Part shown: positions 19,146 to 28,276 of the stretch, piece by piece
Layout of the letters: every line of letters starts with the position of its first letter
Position numbering within the stretch: position 1 is the stretch's first letter
Translations under genes and position numbers: made by a program
Source of the DNA: Leisingera thetidis
GTDB taxonomy: Bacteria > Pseudomonadota > Alphaproteobacteria > Rhodobacterales > Rhodobacteraceae
Direction: 5' to 3'
NCBI RefSeq assembly: GCF_025857195.1
Contig: NZ_CP109787.1
Coordinates: 1,925,501-1,989,500 of the forward strand
DNA: 64,000 nucleotides
The notes under the pieces: model-generated
Seen by the model: the letters and a program-made list of their open reading frames with translations, nothing else
What the model was told of the DNA's origin: nothing
Databases searched by the model: none

Positions 19146-20009
19146 ATGACCGACACCGCCAAAGTGCTCCTCGATCTTCTCGACCTGGAGACGTTGGACA
19201 CCAACCTCTACCGCGGCTCCGGATCCGGCGGGGAAACTCCCACGCGGATTTACGGCGGCCAGGTGATCGCGCAGGCGCTGGCTGCGGCTTACGCCAGTGT
19301 TTCCGGCAGGTTATGCCATTCCCTTCATGCGTATTTCATCCGTCCCGGAGACCCGTCGCGGCCGGTCATCTACGAGGTGGACCCGGCGCGGGACGGCCGC
19401 AGTTTCACGACCCGCCGGGTGGTTGCGATGCAGAATGGCAAGCAGATCCTTAATCTGGCGGCTTCCTTTCACGCGCAGGAAGACGGCTGGCATCATCAGC
19501 ACGGCATGCCGGCTGTGCCGGGCCCCGGCGGCTTGGAGTCGCGCCACGAGGTTCTTTTGCGCAATGCGTTGCGGGTTGATCCGGGCAAGCGCGGTGAATT
19601 CACCCGGCCAAGGCCATTTGAAATCCGCGAGGTGGAGCCGCGCGATCCTTTGACACCCGGGGAAACCAGCGACGTCAATCACATGTGGATCCGGATGGAA
19701 GCCGCCAAAGGCGCCGGACCGGAACTGCAGCACATACTGATGGCCTATGCGTCGGACTTCGGACTGCTGGGCTCTTCGATGCGGCCGCACGGGCTGACAT
19801 TCCACAAACCCGGCGCCATGACCGCCAGCCTCGACCATGCGATGTGGTTCCATGCGCCCGTGCAGTTCCAGAACTGGCATCTCTACACGATGGACGCGCC
19901 GTTTACCGGCAATGGCCGCGGCTTCAACCGGGGCGCCATTTACGCGGAAGACGGCCAATTGGTTGCCAGTGTCGCACAGGAAGGTTTGCTTCGGCCATTT
20001 AGGCATTGA
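19146..20009 (+). CDS. tesB: Acyl-CoA thioesterase II
   Basis: A 287-residue double-hotdog thioesterase that releases fatty acids from acyl-CoAs in the cytoplasm. Family hallmarks are RIYGGQVIAQALAAAY near 36-51, HSLHAYFIRPGDPS near 60-73, and RDGRSFTTRRVVAMQ near 86-100. The second hotdog has YASDFGLLGSSMRPHG, ASLDHAMWFHAP and NGRGFNRGAIYAEDGQLVASVAQEGL. The start is ATG at 19146. It follows the serine hydrolase in the same direction and may share its transcript. Confidence 0.94.
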   Translation: MTDTAKVLLDLLDLETLDTNLYRGSGSGGETPTRIYGGQVIAQALAAAYASVSGRLCHSLHAYFIRPGDPSRPVIYEVDPARDGRSFTTRRVVAMQNGKQILNLAASFHAQEDGWHHQHGMPAVPGPGGLESRHEVLLRNALRVDPGKRGEFTRPRPFEIREVEPRDPLTPGETSDVNHMWIRMEAAKGAGPELQHILMAYASDFGLLGSSMRPHGLTFHKPGAMTASLDHAMWFHAPVQFQNWHLYTMDAPFTGNGRGFNRGAIYAEDGQLVASVAQEGLLRPFRH

Positions 20010-20331
20010 ATTTACGGTGAAATGAAGTTCGGCATGCATACGGTGGCAGCATCTGCATGCCAATACACTTAACATAATTCTGATTATAAGACTATCGGAT
20101 TTGCCAAACTGACGCAGGATCAGGCAAAGAAAATGGCTCCCTCCGTTACAGAGGAAGCCAGTTATCACCGGTCAGGCTCCTTCATTGACTGCCCGAAAGT
20201 TTTTTCTTACCTGGGCCATCCCGATGTTCAGAACGGGCGCACCCGTTCCGGATAGTGTCGGAAGCCGCCAATCCTGCTTCCTGTTTCCGCTTGCGCCGCC
20301 CTGGGAAATCCAGCGGCGCAAGCGGTAATCG
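20010..20331. other. Convergent intergenic region tesB / nrdJ with several inverted repeats
   Basis: No gene is seen in these 322 bases. Inverted repeats are GGCATGCA/TGCATGCC (20031-20038, 20054-20061), GGCTcCCTC/GAGGaAGCC (20135-20159), GAACGGG/CCCGTTC (about 20231-20248) and a perfect 13-pair hairpin at 20287-20325. None has a strong T run. Together they probably end the two converging transcripts. The stretch 20060-20120 is unusually A/T-rich. Confidence 0.5.
20287..20325 (-). terminator. Perfect 13-pair hairpin just past nrdJ
   Basis: CCGCTTGCGCCGC (20287-20299) and GCGGCGCAAGCGG (20313-20325) are exact reverse complements with a 13-base loop. It lies 7 bases beyond the nrdJ stop. There is no U tract on either strand, so it may protect the mRNA 3' end or act with Rho rather than as a classical terminator. 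Confidence 0.45.
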
Positions 20332-23300
20332 TCAGCTGCAGCCAGAGGTTCCGCCGCAGGTGTTGCACTTCATGCAGGTGCCGTTGCGCACCAAAGTGTA
20401 GTTGCCGCATTCTCCGCAGGCTTCGCCCTCGTAGCCCTGCATCTTCGCCTTGGTGCGCGCGTCCATGCCGTTGCTTCCTTGCACGGTTGCATCCCCGGTC
20501 TCCGGCACCAGCGTCTGCAGCACAGCAATTGGATCTGTGCCGGTGCCAAGCGCACCCGCCTCGGTCTGGCCCCCCTGCAGCACCACAAGTTCCTGCGGCA
20601 GCCGCTTGCGCAGATAGCCGGTCGAGGAGATCTGCTTGAGCACTTCCAGCGACCGCGTGGCAGCACTTTCGCTCAGCTCGGAGACGTTCGACACGCCTTC
20701 TTCCTCGCCGCGGCCCAGATCGTCGAAGGTGGCGCCCTCGGGCTTCACATGCGCCAGATCGGTGCGGTCGAGATAAGACACCGCCAGTTCGCGGAACACA
20801 TAATCAAGGATCGAGGTCGCGTTCTTGATCGAGTCATTGCCCTGGACCATGCCCGCAGGCTCGAACTTGGTGAAGGTGAAGGCGTCGACAAACTCCTCCA
20901 GCGGCACGCCGTACTGCAGGCCGACCGACACAGCGATGGCGAAGTTGTTCATCATCGCCCGGAAGCCTGCGCCTTCCTTGTGCATGTCGATGAAGATCTC
21001 GCCGAGATTGCCGTCCTCGTATTCGCCGGTGCGCAGGTACACCTTGTGGCCGCCGACAACCGCCTTCTGGGTATAGCCCTTGCGCCGCTGCGGCATCTTG
21101 GTGCGGTGCGATTTCAGCACCTCCTTGATCACCACCTTTTCGACGATCTTTTCGGCCAGAACCGCGGCCTTTTCCTGGGGCGAGCCGCTTTCCAGCACCT
21201 CCGCCGCATCGTCGTCATCCTCGACCAGCGCCGACGCCAGCGGCTGGCTCAGCTTGGAGCCGTCGCGGTACAGCGCGTTGGCCTTGACGCCGAGGCTCCA
21301 GCTCAGCTCGTAAGCTTTCTGGCAGTCCTCGATGGTAGCCGAGTTCGGCATGTTGATGGTCTTGGAGATCGCGCCGGAGATGAAGCTCTGCGCCGCCGCC
21401 ATCATGTAGATGTGGCTGTCAACACTCAGGAAACGCTTGCCTTTCTTGCCGCAGGGATTGGCGCAGTCAAAGATCGCGTAATGCTCTTCCTGCAGATGCG
21501 GCGCACCTTCCAGGGTCATGGTGCCGCAGACGTGGTCGTTGGCCGCGTCGATGTCCGCCCTGGTAAAGCCCAGGTGGCGCAGCAGGTCGAAAGTCGGATC
21601 ATTCAGCTTGGGCGCCGGGATGCCCAGCACGCCGGTGCAGAAATCCTCGCCCAGGGTCCACTGGTTGAACACGAACCGGATGTCAAAGGCCGATTCCAGC
21701 GCGGCCTCCACCTTGGCCAGCTCATTGGGGCCAAAGCCGTGGCCCGCCAGCGAAGTGTGGTTGATCCCCGGCGCGTTGCCGATGGAGCCGTGGCCGACCG
21801 CGTAGGAAACGATCTCCTCGATCTGGGCGGAGCTGTAGCCCAGCCCCTCCAGCGCCGACGGCACCGAGCGGTTGATGATCTTGAAGTAGCCGCCGCCCGC
21901 CAGTTTCTTGAACTTCACCAGGGCAAAGTCCGGCTCGATTCCGGTGGTGTCGCAATCCATCACCAGGCCGATGGTGCCGGTCGGCGCAATCACCGTGGTC
22001 TGGGCGTTGCGGTAGCCGTGCTTTTCGCCCAGCTCCAGCGCCTCGTCCCAGGCGCTGGCGGCCAGATCCGCCAGCAGCGCATCCGGGCAGTTGCCAATGT
22101 CCAGCGGCACCGGCTTGACCGACAGGGCCACATAGCCGTCCGCGTTGCCCTTTGCAGCGTTGCGGTGGTTGCGGATCACCCGCAGCATGTGGTCTGCGTT
22201 TTTTGCATAACCCGGGAACGGTCCCAGTTCCGCGGCGATCTCGGCCGACGTGGCATAGGCAACACCGGTCATCAGCGCAGTCAACGCCCCGCACAGCGCC
22301 CTGCCCTCATCCGAGTCATAGCCATAGCCCATGTTCATCAGCAACCCGCCGATGTTGGCATAGCCCAGGCCCAGGGTGCGGAAGTCATAGGAGCGCTGCG
22401 CGATTTCCTTGGACGGGAACTGCGCCATCATCACCGAGATTTCCAGCGTCAGCGTCCACAGGCGGCAGGAATGCATGAAGTCATCCGCCTGGAACAGCCC
22501 GTCCTTGAGGAAGCTGAGCAGGTTCAGCGACGCCAGGTTGCAGGCGGTGTCGTCCAGGAACATGTATTCCGAACAAGGGTTTGAGCCGCGGATCTCACCG
22601 TCTTCCGGGCAGGTGTGCCACTCGTTCACGGTGTCGTGGAACTGGATGCCCGGATCGGCGCAGGCCCAGGCCGCGTGGCCGACCTTCTCCCACAGATCGC
22701 GGGCCTTCACCACCTTGGCAACCTTGCCGTCGGTGCGGTTGAACAGTTCCCAGTCGGCGTCTTTATCAACCGCATGCAGGAAGGCGTTGGTCACCCGGAT
22801 CGAGTTGTTCGAGTTCTGCCCCGAAACGGAGCTGTAGGCCTCGGAGTCCCAGTCGGTGTCATAGGTCGGGAATTCGATCGAGGTATGGCCCTGCTTGGCG
22901 TAATCCAGCACCCGCTTGATGTAGGTTTCCGGGACCGCCACTTTCTTGGCTTCGCGGATTGCCGTCTTCAGCCCGCCGTTGACCGCCGGGTCATAGGCAT
23001 CCGCCTCCGCTCCGTCCCAGCTGCGGATCGCCTCGAACAGACCGTTCAGCATCTTCTCGTGCATTTTGGAGCCGGCCACGATGGAGGCGACCTTCTGCTC
23101 CTCGATCACCTTCCACTGGATGAACTGCTCGATATCGGGGTGATCGGCGTCGACGATCACCATTTTTGCTGCCCGACGGGTTGTCCCGCCTGATTTGATG
23201 GCGCCCGCCGCGCGGTCGCCGATTTTGAGGAAGCCCATCAGCCCCGAGGATTTGCCGCCGCCGGACAGCGGCTCGCCCTCGGCGCGCAAATGGCTGAAAT

Positions 23301-23976
23301 TGGTGCCGGTGCCGGAGCCGTATTTGAACAGCCGCGCCTCGCGCACCCACAGGTCCATGATGCCGCCGTCCTTGACCAGATCGTCGGAGACCGACTGGAT
23401 GAAGCAGGCGTGCGGCTGGGGGTGCTCATAGGCGCTGTCGGACTTGGTCAGCTTGCCGGTCTTGTAATCGACATAGTGATGGCCCTGCGCCGGACCGTCG
23501 ATGCCGTAGGCCCAGTGCAGGCCGGTGTTGAACCACTGCGGCGAATTGGGGGCGGAACGCTGGGTCGCCAGCATGTAGCGCATCTCGTCATAATAGGCGC
23601 GCGCGTCGTCCTCGGTGGAGAAATAGCCGCCCTTCCAGCCCCAATAGGCCCAGGCGCCGGCCAGGCGGTCGAACACCTGTTTCGAGGAGGTCTCGCCGCC
23701 AAAATCAGCGCCCTCTTCGGGGACCGAGCGCCACAGGAACTCCGGCACGCCCTTTTCGCGCAGCTTCTTCAGCCGTGACGGCACCCCGGCCTTGCGGAAA
23801 TACTTCTGCGCGATGACGTCGCTGGCCACCTGGCTCCAGGACGCGGGGATTTCGATGTTGTCGAGCCGGAAAACAATGGTCCCGTCCGGGTTGCGGATCT
23901 CCGAAGTGGCAGAGACAAAGGCCAGGTCGGCATAAGCATCCTGTCCGGGTTTTGTGAATTTCCGTTCGATCTTCAT
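20332..23976 (-). CDS. nrdJ: Vitamin B12-dependent (class II) ribonucleoside-diphosphate reductase
   Basis: NrdJ makes deoxyribonucleotides using adenosylcobalamin as radical source, with or without oxygen. From the ATG at 23976 ([18 protein letters not shown]) it has 1214 residues, the size of the long alphaproteobacterial form. Catalytic-barrel segments such as [22 protein letters not shown] and [15 protein letters not shown] are present, as is [24 protein letters not shown] sequence. The C-terminus has a Cys-rich tail ([28 protein letters not shown] split over about 28 residues) for reduction and zinc binding. A ribosome-binding site AAGGGG precedes it. No B12 riboswitch is evident upstream; an NrdR-like palindrome is. 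Confidence 0.96.
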   Translation of the reverse strand: MKIERKFTKPGQDAYADLAFVSATSEIRNPDGTIVFRLDNIEIPASWSQVASDVIAQKYFRKAGVPSRLKKLREKGVPEFLWRSVPEEGADFGGETSSKQVFDRLAGAWAYWGWKGGYFSTEDDARAYYDEMRYMLATQRSAPNSPQWFNTGLHWAYGIDGPAQGHHYVDYKTGKLTKSDSAYEHPQPHACFIQSVSDDLVKDGGIMDLWVREARLFKYGSGTGTNFSHLRAEGEPLSGGGKSSGLMGFLKIGDRAAGAIKSGGTTRRAAKMVIVDADHPDIEQFIQWKVIEEQKVASIVAGSKMHEKMLNGLFEAIRSWDGAEADAYDPAVNGGLKTAIREAKKVAVPETYIKRVLDYAKQGHTSIEFPTYDTDWDSEAYSSVSGQNSNNSIRVTNAFLHAVDKDADWELFNRTDGKVAKVVKARDLWEKVGHAAWACADPGIQFHDTVNEWHTCPEDGEIRGSNPCSEYMFLDDTACNLASLNLLSFLKDGLFQADDFMHSCRLWTLTLEISVMMAQFPSKEIAQRSYDFRTLGLGYANIGGLLMNMGYGYDSDEGRALCGALTALMTGVAYATSAEIAAELGPFPGYAKNADHMLRVIRNHRNAAKGNADGYVALSVKPVPLDIGNCPDALLADLAASAWDEALELGEKHGYRNAQTTVIAPTGTIGLVMDCDTTGIEPDFALVKFKKLAGGGYFKIINRSVPSALEGLGYSSAQIEEIVSYAVGHGSIGNAPGINHTSLAGHGFGPNELAKVEAALESAFDIRFVFNQWTLGEDFCTGVLGIPAPKLNDPTFDLLRHLGFTRADIDAANDHVCGTMTLEGAPHLQEEHYAIFDCANPCGKKGKRFLSVDSHIYMMAAAQSFISGAISKTINMPNSATIEDCQKAYELSWSLGVKANALYRDGSKLSQPLASALVEDDDDAAEVLESGSPQEKAAVLAEKIVEKVVIKEVLKSHRTKMPQRRKGYTQKAVVGGHKVYLRTGEYEDGNLGEIFIDMHKEGAGFRAMMNNFAIAVSVGLQYGVPLEEFVDAFTFTKFEPAGMVQGNDSIKNATSILDYVFRELAVSYLDRTDLAHVKPEGATFDDLGRGEEEGVSNVSELSESAATRSLEVLKQISSTGYLRKRLPQELVVLQGGQTEAGALGTGTDPIAVLQTLVPETGDATVQGSNGMDARTKAKMQGYEGEACGECGNYTLVRNGTCMKCNTCGGTSGCS

Positions 23977-24158
23977 GCTCAGCCCCTTTTCAAGCACTCG
24001 TCGTTTAATTGTCGCGGTGCCCCCAAGCACCAGTCAGCTCCGGCCACGGATCACACAAACACCCGGCGCGCGCCGCAAATGGCGCACTTGCGGCCCTCGC
24101 CGGCCATTCTCACAGGACTGTCTGCAGTTTTCAGCGTTGTTGCTTCGGCTCTGTTACC

Positions 24159-24172
24159 CACCAGATCTAGTG
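24159..24172. promoter_or_regulatory. NrdR-box-like palindrome upstream of nrdJ
   Basis: CACCAGATCTAGTG agrees with the NrdR consensus CAC-w-A-t-AT-n-T-w-GTG at about 11 of 14 positions. It is centred about 190 bases upstream of the nrdJ start. NrdR normally binds paired boxes; a second convincing box was not found. Confidence 0.35.
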
Positions 24173-24562
24173 CCGTCGCAACCGGTGTCCACAATTTGGC
24201 GTATTCGGACACAAAGGGTCAACGTAAAATTTACACCTTGGCAACGATCTTTGCTGTTGACGCTTTCAGCGGTTTGAAGGGTCGGCGGCAGGGCGTTGAT
24301 TCATCCACAGCCCGCGGGCTTTCCGGCCCCCTCGGGCGCTGTTGAAGCAACTTGGATTTTCTTTCGCTCCCCTAAAGGCTTGCTGCCAGTGCGAAGGAAT
24401 GGGTTAGGATGCGCACCCTGCCCTTGTTGTGCAAAACTGCAGCATCGCGAAAGCAGAATCCGCCTGCCGCACGTTAACGCTGGCCTTGCCGCTGTTTCAC
24501 GGCGGAAGACTGGCTTCGGCACTTGGAGCCTTAAGCTTCTGACGCGTCTCGGCGGCAATTGG

Positions 24563-24577
24563 TTAAAGATTTCTTAA
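24563..24577. promoter_or_regulatory. CtrA-type binding site TTAA-N7-TTAA
   Basis: TTAA-AGATTTC-TTAA has both half-sites and the exact 7-base spacing of the alphaproteobacterial CtrA box and is flanked by G and C (GTTAA..TTAAC). It stands in the nrdJ/tRNA-Pro intergenic region, about 590 bases upstream of nrdJ, with no annotated start directly next to it. Confidence 0.45.
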
Positions 24578-24643
24578 CAGGAGGTTAGGGAGACATTAAC
24601 ACTCCTGGTTGCGAAAGAGGTATAAAACTCCCCAAACACGCGA

Positions 24644-24683
24644 AAACGAATCTCCGGCGCGAAACTGCGGCAGGGATTCGTTT
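24644..24683 (-). terminator. Possible terminator of tRNA-Pro
   Basis: On the minus strand AAACGAATC and GATTCGTTT(T) pair over 9 bases with a 22-base loop and end in TTTT, 18 bases past the tRNA 3' end. Confidence 0.4.
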
Positions 24684-24701
24684 CAACTTCATGTTGTGGA
24701 A

Positions 24702-24778
24702 TGGTCGGGGCGGCGAGATTCGAACTCACGACCCCCTGTACCCAAAACAGGTGCGCTACCAGACTGCGCCACGCCCCG
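24702..24778 (-). tRNA. tRNA-Pro (TGG)
   Basis: The minus strand reads as a 77-base tRNA with encoded CCA. The acceptor CGGGGCG pairs with CGCCCCG, the discriminator is A, and the D-arm is GCGCAGTCTGGTAGCGC. The anticodon stem-loop CCTGT-TTTGGGT-ACAGG has anticodon TGG. The variable loop follows with GGGTCGT, and the T-arm is GAGTTCGAATCTC. It lies between the nrdJ upstream region and the DUF192 gene. Confidence 0.97.
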
Positions 24779-24821
24779 GACCGTGCGCCTTCCTATCTCC
24801 GCCGGATGGATTTGAAAACCC

Positions 24822-25298
24822 CTAACAGGGCCAAACTGCTCCGGTGCGGGAAAAAACTTCGTGCCGCATCTGAGTGCCCGCCGCAATGCCGTAACGGCGG
24901 GCCAGCCCGCCATTGATTTCCAGCACTGCAAACACTTGGTCACCGCCCGGGATTGGCGTCAGATCGCCGGGCACGGCGTTCTCATGGACCGATGTCACCT
25001 GCCCGCGCTGATCGAGGAAAATGATGTCGAGCGGAATCAGCGTGTTCTTCATCCAGAATGCCGCGGTCTGCGGGCGCTCATAGACAAACAGCATCCCTGC
25101 CCCGCGCGGCAGGCTTTCCCGGAACATCAGCCCGCGGGCGCGGGTTTCCTCGCTGGCGGCGATTTCGACGGCAAATCCCGCCTGCCCCCAGTCGCCGCGC
25201 AGTTCGGCATGGCCTGGGCGGCATTCGGACGCCAGCGCGGTTCCTGCGGCAACAGACATGCAAGCGCCCAAGCTCCAAGGAAGCAGGCGCCGCATCAT
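24822..25298 (-). CDS. Exported DUF192 family protein
   Basis: A 158-residue protein with a signal peptide (WSLGACMSVAAGTALA, cleavage near residue 23). The mature part is a DUF192 domain: FAVEIAASEETRARGLMFRESLP, GMLFVYERPQTAAFWMKNTLIPLDIIFLD, VTSVHENAVPGDLTPI and VLEINGGLARRYGI. DUF192 proteins are small beta-barrels of unknown function. It starts 4 bases after the cold-shock gene ends, so the two are surely one transcript, an arrangement I recall from other Rhodobacterales. Confidence 0.9.
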   Translation of the reverse strand: MMRRLLPWSLGACMSVAAGTALASECRPGHAELRGDWGQAGFAVEIAASEETRARGLMFRESLPRGAGMLFVYERPQTAAFWMKNTLIPLDIIFLDQRGQVTSVHENAVPGDLTPIPGGDQVFAVLEINGGLARRYGIAAGTQMRHEVFSRTGAVWPC

Positions 25299-25302
25299 GG
25301 TC

Positions 25303-25842
25303 TCAGCCCTGATCGCCCGGAAGCATTGCAGCCTCCCAGGCCAGCACTTCCACCGCCATGCGGCCGCGCTTGCCGTCGATCACCCGCATCGCCAGGGCCT
25401 CGCCCGGTTGCAGATCCGCCAGCCCGGACTGGCGCAGCACCTCGACATGCAGGAAAACATCCTCGCCGCGGCCAAAGATGTTGGCAAACCCGAACCCCTT
25501 GCCCTTGTCGAACCATTTGACCCGCGCAGGCTCCAGCGGCTCATTCTGCAGGCTGTCCATGTCCAGCTCGGCGAAATCGCTCAGCACCGGGGCATCATCC
25601 CGCTCCGGCGGCTGGATGGAGATCACTTCAACCGCTTGAACGCCGCGGTCGGTCTGATGGGTGACAATCTCGATCCGGGCACCGTCCGCGACAGAACTCT
25701 GGCCGAAATTGCGCAGGACATTCACATGGAGCAAAATGTCCGCGCCGCCCTCGTCAGATACGACAAATCCGTACCCTTTTGCCGGGTCGAACCACTTCAC
25801 CAGCCCTTGAATCTGCTGCAAGCTGCTGAGATCTTCTGCCAC
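25303..25842 (-). CDS. Twin cold-shock-domain protein
   Basis: A 179-residue protein with two complete cold-shock domains. The first is near 9-75 (GLVKWFDPAKGYGFVVSDEGGADILLH). The second is near 108-172 (ARVKWFDKGKGFGFANIFGRGEDVFLH). Each has RNP1-like KGYGF/KGFGF and RNP2-like ILLH/VFLH, so it should bind single-stranded RNA/DNA. An acidic linker separates them. Translation starts at GTG (25842). It is followed by the DUF192 gene 4 bases later. Single-domain Csps are about 70 residues; the tandem form is typical of alphaproteobacteria. Confidence 0.93.
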   Translation of the reverse strand: MAEDLSSLQQIQGLVKWFDPAKGYGFVVSDEGGADILLHVNVLRNFGQSSVADGARIEIVTHQTDRGVQAVEVISIQPPERDDAPVLSDFAELDMDSLQNEPLEPARVKWFDKGKGFGFANIFGRGEDVFLHVEVLRQSGLADLQPGEALAMRVIDGKRGRMAVEVLAWEAAMLPGDQG

Positions 25843-25977
25843 TTACTTATCCCTACCGCGTTTTTTTTATTTTGATGATGCTCTGATGCGCGATTCTGAC
25901 CTTGGATTTCAAGCTAAAAAGTCTTGAAATTGTCGTGAAACTTCTATTGACCCTAGGGAAAGTTCAGCCATTTCCCG

Positions 25978-26583
25978 TCACGGGTTGAGCCGCAGGATGT
26001 CCCATTCTGCGGTGCCCTCTTTGCGACACCATCGGAACCGGTCATGCAACCGGAAGGCGCCGTCGGCCCAGAATTCGATCTCAACCGGCACCAGCCTGTA
26101 GCCGCCCCAGAACGGCGGCCGGTCCGGGTTGGGGCCTTTCATGGCGGTGATCCTGGCCACCTCCGCCATCAGGGTGCCGCGGCTGTCCAGCGGCTGCGAT
26201 TGCTTCGAGGCCCAGGCCCCCAGCCGGCTCTTGAGCGAGCGCGATTTGTAATATTCATCCGCCTGCGGCCCGTCCTCGCGGGTGATGGTGCCGCGCACCC
26301 GGATCTGGCGGCGCAGCGACTTCCAGTGCATCACAAAGGCGGCCTTGCCGGCCTGATCCAGTTCCCGCGCCTTGGCGCTTTCGTAATTGGTGTAAAACAC
26401 AAAGGCGCCGTCCTCGATCTCCTTGAGCAGCACCATGCGGCTGTTGGGCAGCCCGGTTTCATCCACCGTGGCCAGCGCTATGGCATTGGGATCATTGGGT
26501 TCGCTCCGCTCTGCCTCGGCCAGCCACGCGCGGGCAATGGCGAACGGATCCTCACCTGCAAAAATACCGGAACGGTCGGACAT
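25978..26583 (-). CDS. pdxH: Pyridoxamine/pyridoxine 5'-phosphate oxidase
   Basis: PdxH uses FMN and oxygen to make the cofactor pyridoxal 5'-phosphate. From the ATG at 26583 ([20 protein letters not shown]) it has 201 residues, as expected. FMN and substrate motifs are [50 protein letters not shown] and the C-terminal WDILRLNP. The frame is open upstream to 26694 but without conserved residues. It is divergent from fabI across about 130 bases. Confidence 0.96.
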   Translation of the reverse strand: MSDRSGIFAGEDPFAIARAWLAEAERSEPNDPNAIALATVDETGLPNSRMVLLKEIEDGAFVFYTNYESAKARELDQAGKAAFVMHWKSLRRQIRVRGTITREDGPQADEYYKSRSLKSRLGAWASKQSQPLDSRGTLMAEVARITAMKGPNPDRPPFWGGYRLVPVEIEFWADGAFRLHDRFRWCRKEGTAEWDILRLNP

Positions 26584-26716
26584 CGGACACCTCTTGTCGG
26601 ATTTTGCCCGCAACCTATGCAGCTTCCCGGCCCTCGGCAAGGGCGAGCGCACTTGAAGCGGCCCGCCCGGCATACTAAACACCGCATAATTCACAGATCA
26701 CAGGCGGAGAACCTGC

Positions 26717-27520
26717 ATGTCTAGTCAACTGATGGCCGGTAAGCGCGGCCTTATCATGGGCCTGGCCAACGACAAATCCATTGCTTGGGGGATTGCCAAG
26801 GCTTGCGCCGATGCCGGCGCCGAGCTTGCCTTTTCCTATCAGGGCGAAGCGCTGAAGAAGCGCGTCGGGCCGCTGGCGGAGCAGCTGGGCAGCGCGATCG
26901 TCCTGCCCTGCGACGTCTCGGACGAGGCGTCGATCGATGCCCTGTTCGCCGAGCTGGAAGCCAAATGGGGCAAGCTGGACTTCGTCGTTCACGCCATCGG
27001 CTTTTCCGACAAGAACGAGCTGCGCGGCCGCTATGTCGACACCAGCCGCAGCAATTTCCAGATGACCATGGACATATCGGTGTTCTCGTTCACCGCCGTG
27101 GCCAACCGCGCCGAAAAGATGATGGGCGAAGGCGGCTCGCTGCTGACCCTCACCTATTACGGCGCCGAGCAGGTGATGCCGCATTATAATGTAATGGGCG
27201 TGGCCAAGGCGGCGCTGGAGGCTTCGGTCAAGTATCTGGCCGAGGATCTGGGCAAGGACGGCATCCGCGTCAACGCGATCTCGGCCGGCCCGATCAAGAC
27301 GCTGGCCGCCTCCGGCATCGGCGATTTCCGCTACATCATGAAGTGGAACGAATACAACTCGCCGCTGCGCCGCAACGTGACCACGGATGATGTCGGCAAG
27401 TCGGCGCTGTACCTTCTGTCCGATCTCAGCTCGGGCGTCACCGGCGAGAACCTGCATGTCGATGCCGGCTATCATGTCGTCGGCATGAAGGCGGTGGATG
27501 CGCCGGACATCTCCAAGTAA
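26717..27520 (+). CDS. fabI: Enoyl-[acyl-carrier-protein] reductase (NADH), FabI
   Basis: FabI carries out the last step of each fatty-acid elongation cycle and is the target of triclosan-type inhibitors in other bacteria. The 267-residue short-chain dehydrogenase has the FabI cofactor motif GLANDKSIAWGIAKA near 14-28. The Tyr-x6-Lys active site is seen in HYNVMGVAKAA, and the later conserved segment is ISAGPIKTLAASGI. Length and motifs separate it from FabL/FabV. The ribosome-binding site is GGCGGAG. gpt follows about 70 bases later, with a hairpin between. Confidence 0.96.
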   Translation: MSSQLMAGKRGLIMGLANDKSIAWGIAKACADAGAELAFSYQGEALKKRVGPLAEQLGSAIVLPCDVSDEASIDALFAELEAKWGKLDFVVHAIGFSDKNELRGRYVDTSRSNFQMTMDISVFSFTAVANRAEKMMGEGGSLLTLTYYGAEQVMPHYNVMGVAKAALEASVKYLAEDLGKDGIRVNAISAGPIKTLAASGIGDFRYIMKWNEYNSPLRRNVTTDDVGKSALYLLSDLSSGVTGENLHVDAGYHVVGMKAVDAPDISK

Positions 27521-27531
27521 CGGAAAACAAT

Positions 27532-27557
27532 AGGGTCCGGCCATCCGTCCGGGCCCT
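27532..27557 (+). terminator. Hairpin between fabI and gpt (weak terminator)
   Basis: AGGGTCCGG and CCGGGCCCT pair over 9 bases with one G-U and an 8-base loop, 12 bases after fabI. No T run follows, so read-through into gpt is likely. Confidence 0.4.
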
Positions 27558-27591
27558 TGCAAGCTGACGCGACCTCGCGGGGAGCAAGAAC

Positions 27592-28095
27592 ATGACCGAT
27601 CGTCTGCCGCACGAAAAAGGCTTTCACATCAGCTGGGACCAGATCCACCGCGACAGCCGCGCGCTGGCCTGGCGCCTGGACGGGCAAGGCCCCGATGATG
27701 GCGCATGGCGCGCCGTTGTGGCGATCACCCGCGGCGGCATGGCGCCCGCGATGATTGTCAGCCGCGAGCTGGACATCCGCACCGTCGATACCATCTCGGT
27801 GAAATCCTACCACCACCAGGCCCAGGGCCAGGCCGAAGTGCTGAAAGCCCCGGACGCCAAGCTGATGGGCGATGGCGAGGGCGTGCTGATCATCGACGAC
27901 CTGGTCGACAGCGGCAAGACCCTGGAACTGGTGCGCGACATGTACCCCAAGGCGCATTTCGCCACCGTCTACGCCAAGCCCAAGGGCCGCCCGATGGTGG
28001 ATACCTTCATCACCGAAGTGAGCCAGGACACCTGGATCTTTTTCCCCTGGGACATGGCGCTGCAGTATGTGGAACCCTACCGCGGCAAGGACTGA
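27592..28095 (+). CDS. gpt: Xanthine phosphoribosyltransferase
   Basis: A 167-residue type I phosphoribosyltransferase of the E. coli Gpt type that salvages xanthine and guanine with PRPP. The PRPP loop is [16 protein letters not shown] near 100-115. Substrate-side segments are [29 protein letters not shown] and a C-terminal [20 protein letters not shown] that matches the family end. A clear terminator follows at 28121. Confidence 0.94.
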   Translation: MTDRLPHEKGFHISWDQIHRDSRALAWRLDGQGPDDGAWRAVVAITRGGMAPAMIVSRELDIRTVDTISVKSYHHQAQGQAEVLKAPDAKLMGDGEGVLIIDDLVDSGKTLELVRDMYPKAHFATVYAKPKGRPMVDTFITEVSQDTWIFFPWDMALQYVEPYRGKD

Positions 28096-28120
28096 TCCCG
28101 AGGCTGGCTGCATCCGGTAT

Positions 28121-28152
28121 AAGGCGCGCAATTTCTGCGCGCCTTTTTCTTT
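28121..28152 (+). terminator. Terminator after gpt
   Basis: The stem AAGGCGCGCA/TGCGCGCCTT with a 5-base loop is followed by TTTCTTT. Confidence 0.88.
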
Positions 28153-28276
28153 GCCGCGGCGCGGCGGCACTGACGCTTTCCCCACTTGAGCTGCCAAATC
28201 ACCCGTGCCAGACATGTCTCCGGCGCGCCACCGGTTGCGCCCGCCCCTGTTTCCCTTCCGGCGTCTGGAGCTTTGC

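Larger units (their letters stand above)
23977..24701. other. Long regulatory intergenic region upstream of nrdJ
   Basis: These 725 bases have no convincing gene; open frames here lack ribosome-binding sites and family similarity. They contain an NrdR-like palindrome (24159-24172), an isolated DnaA-box-like TTCATCCACA (24299-24308), a complete CtrA-type site (24563-24577) followed by a 10-pair hairpin (24578-24607), and a hairpin that could end tRNA-Pro (24644-24683). The base composition from 24180 to 24260 and 24560 to 24660 is A/T-richer than coding DNA. Confidence 0.55.

Noticed and set aside
20479..22584. Plus-strand open frame of 701 codons across nrdJ
   Set aside because: Antisense shadow of nrdJ. 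NrdJ motifs are unbroken on the other strand.
23977..24560. Adenosylcobalamin riboswitch upstream of the B12-dependent nrdJ
   Set aside because: The expected B12-box sequence was sought on the minus strand and not found. Control by NrdR is the better guess.
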